The notes under the pieces were generated by a model, which worked only from the letters and a program-made list of their open reading frames with translations, was not told the origin of the DNA and did no database searches. Shown here in pieces: positions 9,012-17,947 of a stretch of 64,000 nucleotides of DNA (its first letter is position 1; each line of letters opens with the position of its first letter). Origin of the DNA: Variovorax sp. CF079 (lineage in GTDB: Bacteria; Pseudomonadota; Gammaproteobacteria; Burkholderiales; Burkholderiaceae_C). A program made the translations under genes and the position numbers. The stretch covers positions 1 through 64,000 of the forward strand of contig NZ_FMZU01000007.1 of NCBI RefSeq assembly GCF_900101545.1. Direction: 5' to 3'.

Positions 9012-10562
9012 TCAGCTCACGATGCCCATGTGCCAGGGCACGAACTCGTGATCGCCCAGGCCCAGCAACTCGCTCTTGGTCGGTTCACCCGAAGCGGCGC
9101 GCAGGATGTGCTGGAAGATGCGCTCGCCCATCTGCTGCACGTCGAGTTCGCCGTCCAGGATCAGGCCGCAGTTGATGTCCATGTCGTCCTCGAGACGGGT
9201 GAACATGGCCGTGTTGCTCGCGAGCTTGATGGTCGGCGACGGCTTGGAGCCGAACATCGAGCCGCGGCCGGTCGTGAAGCAGATCAGGTTTGCGCCGCTG
9301 GCGATCTGGCCGGTCGAGGCCACCGGGTCGTAGCCGGGCGAGTCCATGAACACGAAGCCGGACTTGTCGATAGTCTCGGCATATTCGTACACCGCCTGCA
9401 GCGGCGTGGTGCCGCCCTTCATCGCAGACCCGAGGGACTTCTCGAAGATGTTGGCCAGCCCGCCGGCCTGGTTGCCGGGGCCCACGACGCCATTGAACTG
9501 CCCGTTGTGGCCGCGTGTGTACTCCTCCCACCAGGCGAGGCGGTCGAGCAGTTTCTGCCCCACTGCCGGGCTCACGGCGCGGCGCGTGAGCATGAACTCC
9601 ACGCCATGGATTTCCGGGGTCTCCGAGAGGATGGCGGTGCCGCCGTGGCGCACCAGGATGTCCATCGCCGCGCCCAGCGCCGGATTGGCAGTGATGCCGG
9701 AGAAGCCGTCCGAGCCGCCGCATTCCAGGCCGATCTTCAGGTGCGCCGCGCTGACCGGCTGGCGCTTCACGTCGTTCGCGGCGGGCAGCATGGACTCGAT
9801 GGCCGCAATGCCCGCGGCAATGGTGGCGCGGGTGCCGCCGGTGTCCTGCATCACGAAGGTTCGCACATGCGGGCCGGGCACGAGACCCTGCGATGCCACG
9901 AGGTCGGCGACCTGGTTGCGTTCGCAGCCGAGGCCGACGATCAGCACGCCGGCGAGGTTCGGATGGCGCGCATAGCCGGCAATGGTCCGGCGCAGCACGT
10001 CGAAGTGCTCGCTCGGCGACGACATGCCGCAGCCGCTGGTCTGCGCGAAGGCCACCACGCCGTCGACATTCGGGTACGGCGCCAGGCGCTCCGGCGTGAA
10101 GTGGGCGGCGATCTGCTTGATGACGGTGGCCGAGCAATTGACCGACGAGATCAGGCCGACGAAGTTGCGCGTGGCGACGCTGCCGTCCGGGCGCACGATG
10201 CCCATGAACGTGGCGCGCTCGGCCTCCGGGACGTAGTCGACGGGGCGCACGTCCTCGCAGAAGCCCGGGTCGCGGTCGAAGTCGACCAGCTCGAGGTTGT
10301 GCGTGTGCACGTGCTCGCCGGGCTCGATGTCGCGCATGGCTGCGCCGATGACGGTGTCGTACTTCCTGACCTTCTCGCCGGCGGCGATCCGGCTCGCCGC
10401 GATCTTGTGGCCGGCAGGCACCTGCGCGCGCACGCGCAGGCCCAGCTCCGGCAATGCCTGGCCCAGCGCGATGGGGGCGCGGGCGATCAGCACGTTGTCG
10501 TTCTCGTGCAGCCGGATGAGCGGCGAAGGGGCGGCGACGGCAGCGGTGGCAACAGCGGTCAT
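9012..10562 (-). CDS. garD: Galactarate/altronate dehydratase family protein (UxaA/GarD)
   Basis: A 516-residue enzyme with an N-terminal SAF-like domain (residues about 15-100, including GHKIAASRIAAGE) joined to the large dehydratase domain (GIVRPDGSVATRNFVGLIS, QTSGCGMSSPSE, GLGCERNQV, LECGGSDGFSG, FTTGRGSMFGSKPSPTIK). It removes water from a hexarate such as galactarate, giving 5-keto-4-deoxy-D-glucarate. An AGGAG 7 bases before the ATG at 10562 supports the start. The length matches single-chain GarD rather than the split forms. Altronate dehydratase is the alternative, but the downstream aldolase favours a hexaric acid substrate. Confidence 0.9.
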   Translation of the reverse strand: MTAVATAAVAAPSPLIRLHENDNVLIARAPIALGQALPELGLRVRAQVPAGHKIAASRIAAGEKVRKYDTVIGAAMRDIEPGEHVHTHNLELVDFDRDPGFCEDVRPVDYVPEAERATFMGIVRPDGSVATRNFVGLISSVNCSATVIKQIAAHFTPERLAPYPNVDGVVAFAQTSGCGMSSPSEHFDVLRRTIAGYARHPNLAGVLIVGLGCERNQVADLVASQGLVPGPHVRTFVMQDTGGTRATIAAGIAAIESMLPAANDVKRQPVSAAHLKIGLECGGSDGFSGITANPALGAAMDILVRHGGTAILSETPEIHGVEFMLTRRAVSPAVGQKLLDRLAWWEEYTRGHNGQFNGVVGPGNQAGGLANIFEKSLGSAMKGGTTPLQAVYEYAETIDKSGFVFMDSPGYDPVASTGQIASGANLICFTTGRGSMFGSKPSPTIKLASNTAMFTRLEDDMDINCGLILDGELDVQQMGERIFQHILRAASGEPTKSELLGLGDHEFVPWHMGIVS

Positions 10563-10585
10563 GCAGATCTCCTGGCGGGTTCGCC

Positions 10586-11569
10586 TCAGTTCTTGCTCAT
10601 CAGCTCCTTGAGCTTGAGCCTCTCGATGAGCAACTTTTCCTTGGCCACGCTGGCGCTCACGTATTTCTCGTAGTCCGGCGCGTCGAGGTACATGAGCGGC
10701 GCGTCGATCCTGGCGCAGGCGGCGGCGAATTCCGGACTCGCGGCGGCGACCTTGAAGGCCGCGCGCAGCCGGGCGGCGACGTCCGCGGGCAGGCCCTTCG
10801 GCGCGCCGATGCCGTTGGGTGCATCCACCACGACGTTGTAGCCGGCCTCTTTCAAAGTGGGCGCGTCCTTGAACTCCGTCGTGCGCTGCTCGCCCCAGGT
10901 GGCCAGGAGGCGCAGCTTGCCCGACTTGACATGCGGCGCCCAGGAGCTGGAATCGGCCAGCACATCGACGTGGCCGCCCATCAGCGCCTGCAGCGCCTCC
11001 GCACCGCCCTTGAAGGGAATGGCGTTGAACTTCACGCCGGCGGCGATGGCGAACTCCTCCATGCCGACATGCGTCGCGCCGCCCAGGCCGGCGGTGCCGT
11101 AGGTGATCTTGTCGGGGTTGGCCTTGGCGTCGGCCACCAGGTCCTTGAGCGTCTTCCAGGGCGCTTCGGCACGCACCGCGATGCCGAAGGTCTGGCCCGA
11201 AACGCGCGCGATGTAGCTGAGGTCCTTGAGGGGATCGACCTGCACCATGCCGAGCTGCGAAAAGCGCGTCACCGAGATCGGGATCTGGCCGATCGTGTAG
11301 CCGTCGGGCTTGGCGCTCGCCAGCGCCTTCAGGCCGATCATCCCGGAGGCGCCGGTCTTGTTGTCCACCACGACCGACTGCCCGAGCTCCCTGGCCGCGG
11401 CGGTGCACAGCGCGCGCATGGTCACGTCCGCAGTGCCGCCGGCGGGCCAGGGGCAGATGAAGGTGACGGGACGATCGGGGTAGCCGGCCGCGACAGCGTG
11501 CGTGGCGGCGAATGGAAGCATGGCGGCGCCGAGGCTGCCCAGCATGAACTGGCGGCGATTGGATCGCAT
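10586..11569 (-). CDS. Tripartite tricarboxylate transporter substrate-binding protein (Bug family), Tat-type signal
   Basis: A 327-residue periplasmic Bug-family receptor. The start at 11569 is supported by GGAG 8 bases upstream; an upstream start at 11590 is less likely. The N-terminus carries RRQFMLGSLGAAM, which looks like a twin-arginine signal. The mature part has the family PWPAGGTADV segment, the AKPDGYT loop and TYGTAGLGGATHVG. It would bind a carboxylate, plausibly the hexarate degraded by the genes that follow, but no TctA/TctB membrane partners are in the window, as is common for orphan Bug proteins. It is the first gene of the minus-strand cluster, divergent from the LysR gene. 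Confidence 0.93.
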   Translation of the reverse strand: MRSNRRQFMLGSLGAAMLPFAATHAVAAGYPDRPVTFICPWPAGGTADVTMRALCTAAARELGQSVVVDNKTGASGMIGLKALASAKPDGYTIGQIPISVTRFSQLGMVQVDPLKDLSYIARVSGQTFGIAVRAEAPWKTLKDLVADAKANPDKITYGTAGLGGATHVGMEEFAIAAGVKFNAIPFKGGAEALQALMGGHVDVLADSSSWAPHVKSGKLRLLATWGEQRTTEFKDAPTLKEAGYNVVVDAPNGIGAPKGLPADVAARLRAAFKVAAASPEFAAACARIDAPLMYLDAPDYEKYVSASVAKEKLLIERLKLKELMSKN

Positions 11570-11603
11570 TGTCTTGTCTCCTGATTGCATCGTGGGAAGC
11601 GCC

Positions 11604-11631
11604 GATTGTTCAGGGTCTCATCATTACAATC
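11604..11631. promoter_or_regulatory. Inverted repeat in the divergent Bug/LysR intergenic region (candidate LysR operator)
   Basis: The 106-bp gap between the divergent genes contains GATTGT and ACAATC arms separated by 16 bases. A second pair, CCAAT and ATTGG, lies at 11631-11635 and 11661-11665. LysR regulators usually bind dyad sites in such divergent promoters, so one of these pairs may be the autoregulatory and activating site. The arms are short and the assignment is inference. Confidence 0.35.
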
Positions 11632-11675
11632 CAATGAAGTTACCGACTCTCTTCTTTCCTATTGGGTTATGAACG

Positions 11676-12629
11676 ATGCCTGCCATCGATCGCGTGCTTC
11701 GCTCCAACCTGAAGCTGCGGCATCTGCAGTTGCTGGTGTCGCTCGACGAGTTCCGCCATCTCGGCCGTGCGGCCGAATTCCTGTCGGTCACTCAGCCGGC
11801 GGTATCGAAGACGCTGGCGGAGATCGAACGCATGTTCGACCTCGAACTCTTCGTGCGTTCGACACGCGGGACGGAACCGACCGCCTACGGATCGGCCGTG
11901 GTGCGATTCGCGCGGTCGGTGCTGGCCGACTACGGCCGCACGCGCGACGAGATCGCTGCCGTGGCGAGCGGCGCGGCAGGCCGGACCAGCGTCGGCGCCA
12001 TGGTGGTCGCCACGCCCTCCTTGCTGATGCGTGCCGTCGCGTTGCTGAAGGAGCGTTCGACACAGACCACCGTCATGATCGAGGAGGGAGATCTCACCCG
12101 CCTGCTGCCGCGCTTGCGCGTCGGCGAGCTGGATCTCTTCGTCGGGCGGCTCGAGCCGGGGTATGCGGCGCCGGACCTGAAAACCGAAGCCTTGTACGCC
12201 GAGCCCATGTGCGTCGTGGTGCGGCCCGACCATGAACTGGCGTCCGCCGCCAGGCCGACCTGGCGCCAGCTTGTTCAACGGCCGTGGGTGGTGCCTCCGC
12301 CCTGGGCGTCGTCGCGCATGAAGCTCGAGCAGATGTTCTACAAGCATCGCCTGGTGCCGCCTGTGGACATCGTCGAGACGGCATCCTTTCTCGTGACGCT
12401 CAGCTGCATCCGGGAGCGATCCGCCGCCGGCTTTCTTGCGCTTGGCGTGGCGCGGCATTTCGAAGGCGAGGGCCTCGTCAAGGCGCTCAGGCTGGCGGTC
12501 CCGATCGAGCTGCCGCCGGTTGGCATGATCACGATGCACGGGCGCAACCCGACGCCGGCTACCGAGCAACTGATGCGATGCCTGCGGGCCGCCGCGGCCG
12601 AGCGCATGTCGACCGAAGCTGCCCTGTAG
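11676..12629 (+). CDS. LysR-family transcriptional regulator of the hexarate cluster
   Basis: A 317-residue LysR protein. An N-terminal helix-turn-helix lies at about residues 15-70 (HLQLLVSLDEFRHLGRAAEF, SVTQPAVSKTLAEIE), followed by a periplasmic-binding-protein-like effector domain. It is transcribed away from the Bug/garD/aldolase/dehydrogenase genes, the usual arrangement for a LysR activator of a catabolic operon. The effector is probably the pathway substrate or an intermediate. The C-terminal domain shows no unusual feature. The role in controlling the cluster is inferred from position. Confidence 0.92.
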   Translation: MPAIDRVLRSNLKLRHLQLLVSLDEFRHLGRAAEFLSVTQPAVSKTLAEIERMFDLELFVRSTRGTEPTAYGSAVVRFARSVLADYGRTRDEIAAVASGAAGRTSVGAMVVATPSLLMRAVALLKERSTQTTVMIEEGDLTRLLPRLRVGELDLFVGRLEPGYAAPDLKTEALYAEPMCVVVRPDHELASAARPTWRQLVQRPWVVPPPWASSRMKLEQMFYKHRLVPPVDIVETASFLVTLSCIRERSAAGFLALGVARHFEGEGLVKALRLAVPIELPPVGMITMHGRNPTPATEQLMRCLRAAAAERMSTEAAL

Positions 12630-12671
12630 CGGCCTGTCAGCGCTTCTTCCCGTCGAGCGCCTGCATCGACT

Positions 12672-13019
12672 TCATCGAGGAGCGGCGAGCAGATCGCCCC
12701 CCAGGGCGGAGGCGGCCGAAACGGGATAAGGGCCTTTGCGCCGCACTGCCCGGACGAACTCCATGGCCTGCACCTGCTGCGCGCTGTACTCGGCCGCGGG
12801 GCCGGCCGGGAAATGCTTCGGATCCTTGTCCATGGCGATCAGCAGCAGATCGTCCGTCGTCAACGGATCCGAGCCTTGGGCGCGGTCCGCCAGGCCGACC
12901 TCGAGCGCGAAGGCCCATTCCGCCGGCGCCGCTGGATCCTTGCGCAGCATGCGCGCCGCGAGCTTCGCGGCGTTGGGACTCAGCCGGGCGATCATTGCAA
13001 AACATTCATCCAGATGCAC
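12672..13019 (-). CDS. Hypothetical protein (115 aa)
   Basis: No family is recognised. The frame looks coding because it contains an ordered, charged, non-repetitive sequence (LSPNAAKLAARMLRKDP, TTDDLLLIAMDKDPKHFP) and the other frames here read as arginine/alanine-rich noise. The start is chosen at the GTG at 13019-13017 because a strong GGAGG lies 5 bases upstream. The frame is open further, to an ATG at 13082. No signal peptide or membrane segment is visible. It is convergent to the LysR gene with a 42-bp gap and is probably transcribed alone. Confidence 0.55.
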   Translation of the reverse strand: MHLDECFAMIARLSPNAAKLAARMLRKDPAAPAEWAFALEVGLADRAQGSDPLTTDDLLLIAMDKDPKHFPAGPAAEYSAQQVQAMEFVRAVRRKGPYPVSAASALGGDLLAAPR

Positions 13020-13204
13020 GCAGACCTCCAAAGTTGGCCGGGGGATGCTGCCAGCGCCAGCGAAATTGGCTGTAGGCGGCATCCGTTATCCGGCGTCGGC
13101 CTTGCACGCGCCACGGCTGTGCAGGCCAGGAAAACTGATTTCCGCTCGCGTCCTTGCGCCGGCCGGCCGCCTTGCGCAAACTCCGGCGCCACCAAGGAGA
13201 CGAC

Positions 13205-13810
13205 ATGGACGAGACACTGCAGCAGGAACTCCTGATCCGCCGGCTGGTCGAGCGCTGGGCGGTCTGGCGCGACGCCGGCGACTGGGAGCGCTTCGCCACC
13301 GTGTGGCATCCCGAGGGCGTGATGATGGCCACCTGGTTCCAGGGCCCGTTCCGCGACTTCATCCGCGTCACGCGGGAGGGTTGGGCCAAGGGCGTGAGCA
13401 TCCTGCACTTCCTGGGCGGCTCGGCCATCGAGGTGGCGGGCGAGCGCGCCATCGCGCAGACCAAGATGACCATCTCGCAGCGCGGCATGGTCGAGGGCGT
13501 GCTCTGCGACGTGGTGTGCACCGGCCGCTTCTACGACTTCATCGTCAGGCACGAAGGCGAATGGAAGCTGCTGCATCGGCAGCCGATCTACGAGAAGGAC
13601 CGCATCGATCCCGTCGACCCGGCCGCAACCGTCGAGCTCGATGCCGAAGCGCTGGCGAAGTTTCCCGAGGGCTATCGCCATCTCGCCTACATCCAGACCC
13701 GCATCGGCTACACGGTCAAGCTCGACATGCCGATGCTGAAGGGCGAGGCGGTCGAGGCGCTGTACCGCCGCGGCACCGCGTGGCTGGCCGGCGGTGCGCT
13801 CGAGCGCTGA
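13205..13810 (+). CDS. NTF2-like/SnoaL-like protein
   Basis: A 201-residue protein. Its first 130 residues have the SnoaL/NTF2-like pattern (RRLVERWAVWRDAGDWERFATVWHPEG, then GRFYDFIVRHEGEWKLLHRQPIYEKD), an alpha-plus-beta cone fold used by isomerases, dehydratases and binding proteins. An AAGGAG 6 bases before the ATG fixes the start. The C-terminal 60 residues lie outside the usual domain. The Bug gene starts 15 bp downstream on the same strand, so the two are probably co-transcribed. The substrate is unknown. Confidence 0.85.
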   Translation: MDETLQQELLIRRLVERWAVWRDAGDWERFATVWHPEGVMMATWFQGPFRDFIRVTREGWAKGVSILHFLGGSAIEVAGERAIAQTKMTISQRGMVEGVLCDVVCTGRFYDFIVRHEGEWKLLHRQPIYEKDRIDPVDPAATVELDAEALAKFPEGYRHLAYIQTRIGYTVKLDMPMLKGEAVEALYRRGTAWLAGGALER

Positions 13811-13825
13811 GCCCGGCAGCGCGCC

Positions 13826-14803
13826 ATGGACCATTGCCTCACCCGCCGCGCGGCGCTCGGCGCCGCGCTGGCCTTCACCGCATGCGCTGCCATCGCGCAG
13901 GGCGCCTACCCCGACCATCCGCTGCGCATCGTCGTGCCCCAGCCGGCGGGCGGCGGCTTCGACTTCGTCGCCCGCACGCTGGCCGACCGCCTGGGCAAGC
14001 AACTGGGCCAGCCGGTGGTGGTCGAGAACCGGCCGGGCTCGGGCACGGTCGTCGGCACCGACCTGGTCGCCAAGGCGCCGGCCGACGGCTACACGCTGCT
14101 GCTGGGCTCGGTGTCGAACCTGGCCTTGAACATGGGCATGTACCGCAACCTGCCCTACGACAGCCTGCGCGACTTCGAGCCGCTGGGCCTGGCCGTGGCC
14201 TACAGCTACACGCTGATGGCGCGCAAGGAGCTGCCGCAAGCCACGCTGAAGGAAGTGATCGGCCACGCCAAGGCCAACCCGAAGAAGCTCAACTACGCAT
14301 CGGCCGGCAACGGCTCGGGCCAGCACGTGATTGCCGCGGCGCTGTGGCATGCGGCGGGCGTGGAGCTGACCCACGTGCCCTACCGCGGCGCACAGGCGGC
14401 CTACCAGGACCTGATCGGCGGCCGCGTCGACCTGTTCTTCGATCTCTCGTCGACCGCGCGCACCCAGATCGATGCCGGCACGGTGCGCGCGCTCGCGGTT
14501 TCCGGTGCGGCGCGCATCCCGACGCAGCCGGACATCCCGACCATCGCGCAGACCGGCGCGGCGCCGCTGGAACTGGAATCGTGGTTCGGCCTGTTCGCGC
14601 CGGCGAAGACGCCGCCCGCCATCCTGGAGCGCTTGCGAACCGAACTCGCACGCGTGATCGCGATGCCGGAAGTGACCGAGACCTTCCGCAAGGCCGGCGG
14701 CAAGCCGCTCGCGCTTTCGGTCGCCGACACGCGTGCGCTGGTGCAGAAGGACGTGGAGCGCTGGAGCCGGATCGTGCGCGAGCTCGACATCCGGCCCGAG
14801 TGA
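13826..14803 (+). CDS. Tripartite tricarboxylate transporter substrate-binding protein (Bug family)
   Basis: A 325-residue Bug-family receptor. An N-terminal TRRAALGAALAFTA segment looks like a twin-arginine or Sec signal, cut near the alanine-rich stretch before AYPDHP. The family hallmarks PQPAGGGFDFVAR, ENRPGSGTVVGTD, ADGYTLLLG and the VPYRGAQAAYQDLIGG loop are present. It would bind a small organic acid in the periplasm. No TctA/TctB genes are nearby. It follows the NTF2-like gene and ends 4 bp from the stop of the convergent acdS. Confidence 0.92.
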   Translation: MDHCLTRRAALGAALAFTACAAIAQGAYPDHPLRIVVPQPAGGGFDFVARTLADRLGKQLGQPVVVENRPGSGTVVGTDLVAKAPADGYTLLLGSVSNLALNMGMYRNLPYDSLRDFEPLGLAVAYSYTLMARKELPQATLKEVIGHAKANPKKLNYASAGNGSGQHVIAAALWHAAGVELTHVPYRGAQAAYQDLIGGRVDLFFDLSSTARTQIDAGTVRALAVSGAARIPTQPDIPTIAQTGAAPLELESWFGLFAPAKTPPAILERLRTELARVIAMPEVTETFRKAGGKPLALSVADTRALVQKDVERWSRIVRELDIRPE

Positions 14804-14807
14804 GCGC

Positions 14808-15824
14808 TCAGCCGTTGCGGAACAGGAAGCTGTAGGCATTGAGCGCCGGCACGCCGCCCAGGTGGGCATAGAGCACCTTCGAGCCCGGTGCGAACTCTCC
14901 ACGGCGCACCCTGTCGATCATTCCGTGCATCGACTTGCCCTCGTACACCGGGTCGGTCAGCATGCCTTCCTGCCGCGCGCAAAGACGGATGGCTTCCAGC
15001 GTGCCTTCGTTGGGAAGCCCGTATTCGGGGCCGCCGTAGCGCGTGTCGAGGATCACGTCCTCTTCGGCGATGTCGCGGCCCAGCCCGACGAGCTCGGCGG
15101 TGCTGCGCGCGATGCGCAGGATCTGCGCCCGCGTCTGCTCGGGCTTGGCTGATGCGTCGATGCCGATGACGCGGTCTGCGCGGCCGTCGGCCGCGAAGCC
15201 GACCACCATGCCGGCCTGCGTGCTGCCGGTGACCGAGCAGACCACGATGTAGTCGAACTTGAAGCCCAGTTCGGCCTCCTGTGCGCGCACCTCTTCGGCG
15301 AAGCCGACGAAGCCCAGCCCGCCGAAAGGATGCTCGGAGCAGCCGGCCGGAATCGGGAAGGGCTTGCCGCCGGCCTTGCGCACATCGTCCATGGCCTGCT
15401 CCCAGCTCGGGCGGATGCCGATGTCGAAGCCGGCCGCGTCCAGGCGCACATCGGCACCGAGGATGCGCGACATCTCGATGTTGCCCACGCGGTCGTAGAC
15501 GGCATCCGAATAGTTGACCCAGTTCTCCTGCACCAGCACGCACTTGAGCCCCAGGTGCGCGGCCACGGCGGCGACCTGGCGCGTCTGGTTCGACTGGATG
15601 CCGCCGATGGACACCAGCGTGTCGCAGCCCTGGGCCAGCGCCTCGGGAATCAGGTACTCGAGCTTGCGCGTCTTGTTGCCGCCGAAGGCCAGGCCGCTGT
15701 TGCAGTCCTCGCGCTTGGCATAGAGATCGACCTTGCCGCCCAGGTGTGCGCTCAGGCGCTTGAGGGGGTGGATCGGCGTGGGGCCGAAGGTCAGCGGATA
15801 ACGGGGGTAGCGGCTCAGGTTCAT
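14808..15824 (-). CDS. acdS: 1-aminocyclopropane-1-carboxylate (ACC) deaminase
   Basis: A 338-residue PLP enzyme that opens the ring of ACC, the plant ethylene precursor, to 2-oxobutanoate and ammonia. The length equals that of characterised AcdS. The residues that separate true ACC deaminases from D-cysteine desulfhydrases are all in place: Lys51 (PLP), Tyr294, Glu295 and Leu322. AAGGAG lies 7 bases before the ATG at 15824, which settles the start. An Lrp-type regulator is divergent. The gene suggests a plant-associated life, and the sequence predicts a functional enzyme. Confidence 0.97.
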   Translation of the reverse strand: MNLSRYPRYPLTFGPTPIHPLKRLSAHLGGKVDLYAKREDCNSGLAFGGNKTRKLEYLIPEALAQGCDTLVSIGGIQSNQTRQVAAVAAHLGLKCVLVQENWVNYSDAVYDRVGNIEMSRILGADVRLDAAGFDIGIRPSWEQAMDDVRKAGGKPFPIPAGCSEHPFGGLGFVGFAEEVRAQEAELGFKFDYIVVCSVTGSTQAGMVVGFAADGRADRVIGIDASAKPEQTRAQILRIARSTAELVGLGRDIAEEDVILDTRYGGPEYGLPNEGTLEAIRLCARQEGMLTDPVYEGKSMHGMIDRVRRGEFAPGSKVLYAHLGGVPALNAYSFLFRNG

Positions 15825-15874
15825 GGCGATGCTCCTTGGGTGCGGCGATGGGGCCATCGTAGGAAGAAGTGCGG

Positions 15875-15905
15875 TTCACAGGGTTGTGAAAACTGGGCTT
15901 TCAAC
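15875..15905. promoter_or_regulatory. Overlapping palindromes between acdS and acdR (candidate AcdR/Lrp operator)
   Basis: TTCACA-GGGT-TGTGAA at 15875-15890 is a perfect 6-bp inverted repeat. It overlaps a second dyad, GTTGTGAAA to TTTCAAC (15883-15905). Both lie about midway between the divergent starts at 15824 and 15953. Lrp-family regulators such as AcdR bind such dyads at divergent acd promoters, and the first dyad also resembles a CRP/FNR-type site in inverted order. The pattern is seen; the protein that binds it is inferred. Confidence 0.5.
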
Positions 15906-15952
15906 GCACCATGAGCATCCTGCTGATCAGTTCGTCAGCGTTTCATTTCACG

Positions 15953-16462
15953 ATGGCCAAAAATCAAGCAACAAAAGTTCGTAGTGCGCCGGAAGCGGCG
16001 TCTCTGCTCGATCGCACCGACAAATCGATTCTTCGGGCACTGCAGCGCGATGCCTCGATCTCCAACGTGGCGCTGGCCGCCAAGGTCCATCTGAGCCCGC
16101 CGGCCTGCCTGCGCCGCGTCGAGCGTCTGAAGCGCTCGGGAATGATCGGCGCCACGGTCGCGCTCCTGAATCCGCAGGCGCTCGGCGCGGGCATGCTGGT
16201 GATGATCGGCGTGGTGCTCGACCGCTCGACGCCCGAGTCCTTCAGCGACTTCGAGAAGGCCGCGGTGAAGATCTCCGGCTGCATGGAGTGCCACGTCGTG
16301 ACCGGCGAGTTCGACTACTTCATGCTGGTGCGCACCGCCGACAGCGAGAGCTTCAACCGGCTGCACGCTGAGCAGCTGCTCTACCTGCCGGGCGTGCGGC
16401 AGATCCGGTCCTTCATTGTGATCAAGCAGGTGCTGTCGACGACGCAGATCCCGCTGGCCTGA
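15953..16462 (+). CDS. acdR: Lrp/AsnC-family regulator of acdS
   Basis: A 169-residue Lrp/AsnC protein. A winged helix lies at about residues 20-75 ([38 protein letters not shown]), followed by the ligand-binding RAM domain ([17 protein letters not shown]). Divergent placement next to acdS is the known arrangement for AcdR, the leucine-sensitive regulator of ACC deaminase. The start is taken at 15953; an upstream ATG at 15911 would add 14 residues that do not look family-like. Its last 41 bp overlap, tail to tail, the end of the chemoreceptor gene. Confidence 0.92.
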   Translation: MAKNQATKVRSAPEAASLLDRTDKSILRALQRDASISNVALAAKVHLSPPACLRRVERLKRSGMIGATVALLNPQALGAGMLVMIGVVLDRSTPESFSDFEKAAVKISGCMECHVVTGEFDYFMLVRTADSESFNRLHAEQLLYLPGVRQIRSFIVIKQVLSTTQIPLA

Positions 16463-17885
16463 GCATGAACACCTTCACCACTTCGGCCAGCCCCGTCGCC
16501 TGCTCGCGCAGCGACCGCGAGGCCGCGGCCGATTGCTCGACCAGGCTGGCGTTCTGCTGCGTCATCTGGTCGAGCTGGGAGATGGCCTGGGTCACCTGGC
16601 CGATGCTGTCGCTTTGCTCGGCCGTGGAGGCATTGAGCTCGGCCATCAGGCCCGTCACGCGTTGCACGGCGGCGACGATCTCGGCCATCGTGCGTCCCGC
16701 ATCCTCGACCAGCTGAGCGCCCGAGGCCACGCGCAGCACCGAGTCGCCGATCAGGCCCTTGATCTCGCGCGCGGCCTGCGCGCTGCGCTGCGCGAGGTTG
16801 CGCACCTCCGTCGCCACCACCGCGAAGCCGCGGCCCTGTTCGCCCGCGCGCGCCGCCTCGACCGCGGCATTGAGCGCGAGGATGTTGGTCTGGAAGGCGA
16901 TGCCGTCAATCACGCCGATGATGTCGCCGATCTTCTTCGACGCGGCCGTGATCTCGTCCATGTTGGCGACCACCTGGCCCACCACCGCGCCGCCGCGCGT
17001 GGCGGCCTGCGCGGCCGAGCCCACGAGCGCGCGGGCCTGGCGCACGGCATCGGCGTTCTGCTGCACGGTCTCGGTGAGCTGGTGCATCGAGGCCGAGGTC
17101 TGCTGCAGGCTGGAGGCGGTGGACTCGGTGCGCTTCGACAAATCCTGCTGCCCGCTTGCGATCTCCAGCGCGGCCGTGCCGATGGTGCTCGACGCCTGGT
17201 CCACATGCCCGATCGCGCCGGCGATGCGTTGCAGCGCCGATTGCAGCAGGCGCGCGGCCGGCGAACGCGCTTCGATGTTCACGCCGTCGAGCGCGAGGCG
17301 TTTGCCCTGTTCCAGCCGACTGACCAGCTGGTGCAGCTCGTGCCCCTGGACCGCATCGCGGCGCATGCGCTCGCCGATCAGGATCTCGAAGCCGGTCTGC
17401 ACCACCACGTAGCCGGCGTGCAGCAGCACGATCGCGAAGTCCGGCTCGGTCGTGCAGTAGACCGGAAAGCCCAGCGCCTGCAGGCGGTCGAAGGCCACGT
17501 GGTGCACGGCGATCGCGCCGGCGCCGATGACCAGCGGCTTCCAGTCGCGGTAGAGGAGGAGAAAGGCCAGCGTGACGAAGACGCCGAAGTGGTATTCGAC
17601 GCGCCCCATGCCGAGCTGGATCTGCAGCGCCACGGTGGCCATCAGCAGCACCGGGAACGTGCAGCGTGCGAGCAGGGTGCCGCGCGCGAGCGCATGGAGC
17701 GCGAGGCCGACCGCCATGAGCAGGCCAGCGGCGCCCAGCGCCGGTCCGAAGCTCCCCTGGACGAAACCGAGGCCTGCGGCCATCAGGCACCCCAGGGTCA
17801 GCGCGCCCATCATCCACGAGTCGGCCTGTCGTCTCAGGCTGGCCAGGTCCAGCGAGGCCGAGGCCCCGCCGAGCGATGTATTCAT
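16422..17885 (-). CDS. Methyl-accepting chemotaxis protein with six-helix membrane sensor
   Basis: A 487-residue chemoreceptor. Residues 1-175 hold about six hydrophobic segments (near 25-45, 47-66, 75-92, 98-113, 117-132 and 149-170) with almost no periplasmic loop. No HAMP domain is evident. The signalling domain contains the conserved hairpin tip ([37 protein letters not shown]). The sensing part must therefore be in the membrane. Histidines at 64, 99, 128, 129 and 156 could hold a cofactor, but that is speculation. GGAG 7 bases before the ATG supports the start. The last 13 codons overlap acdR in antisense. Confidence 0.92.
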   Translation of the reverse strand: MNTSLGGASASLDLASLRRQADSWMMGALTLGCLMAAGLGFVQGSFGPALGAAGLLMAVGLALHALARGTLLARCTFPVLLMATVALQIQLGMGRVEYHFGVFVTLAFLLLYRDWKPLVIGAGAIAVHHVAFDRLQALGFPVYCTTEPDFAIVLLHAGYVVVQTGFEILIGERMRRDAVQGHELHQLVSRLEQGKRLALDGVNIEARSPAARLLQSALQRIAGAIGHVDQASSTIGTAALEIASGQQDLSKRTESTASSLQQTSASMHQLTETVQQNADAVRQARALVGSAAQAATRGGAVVGQVVANMDEITAASKKIGDIIGVIDGIAFQTNILALNAAVEAARAGEQGRGFAVVATEVRNLAQRSAQAAREIKGLIGDSVLRVASGAQLVEDAGRTMAEIVAAVQRVTGLMAELNASTAEQSDSIGQVTQAISQLDQMTQQNASLVEQSAAASRSLREQATGLAEVVKVFMLRPAGSASSTAPA

Positions 17886-17947
17886 CTTCGATCTCCGCAG
17901 TTGGTGAAGGGAGTACGGATGAATATCGGCAGGAGAGGGGGCCTTGT

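Noticed and set aside
11670..12570. Minus-strand open frame opposite the LysR gene
   Set aside because: The plus-strand frame gives a complete LysR protein. The opposite frame is low-complexity.
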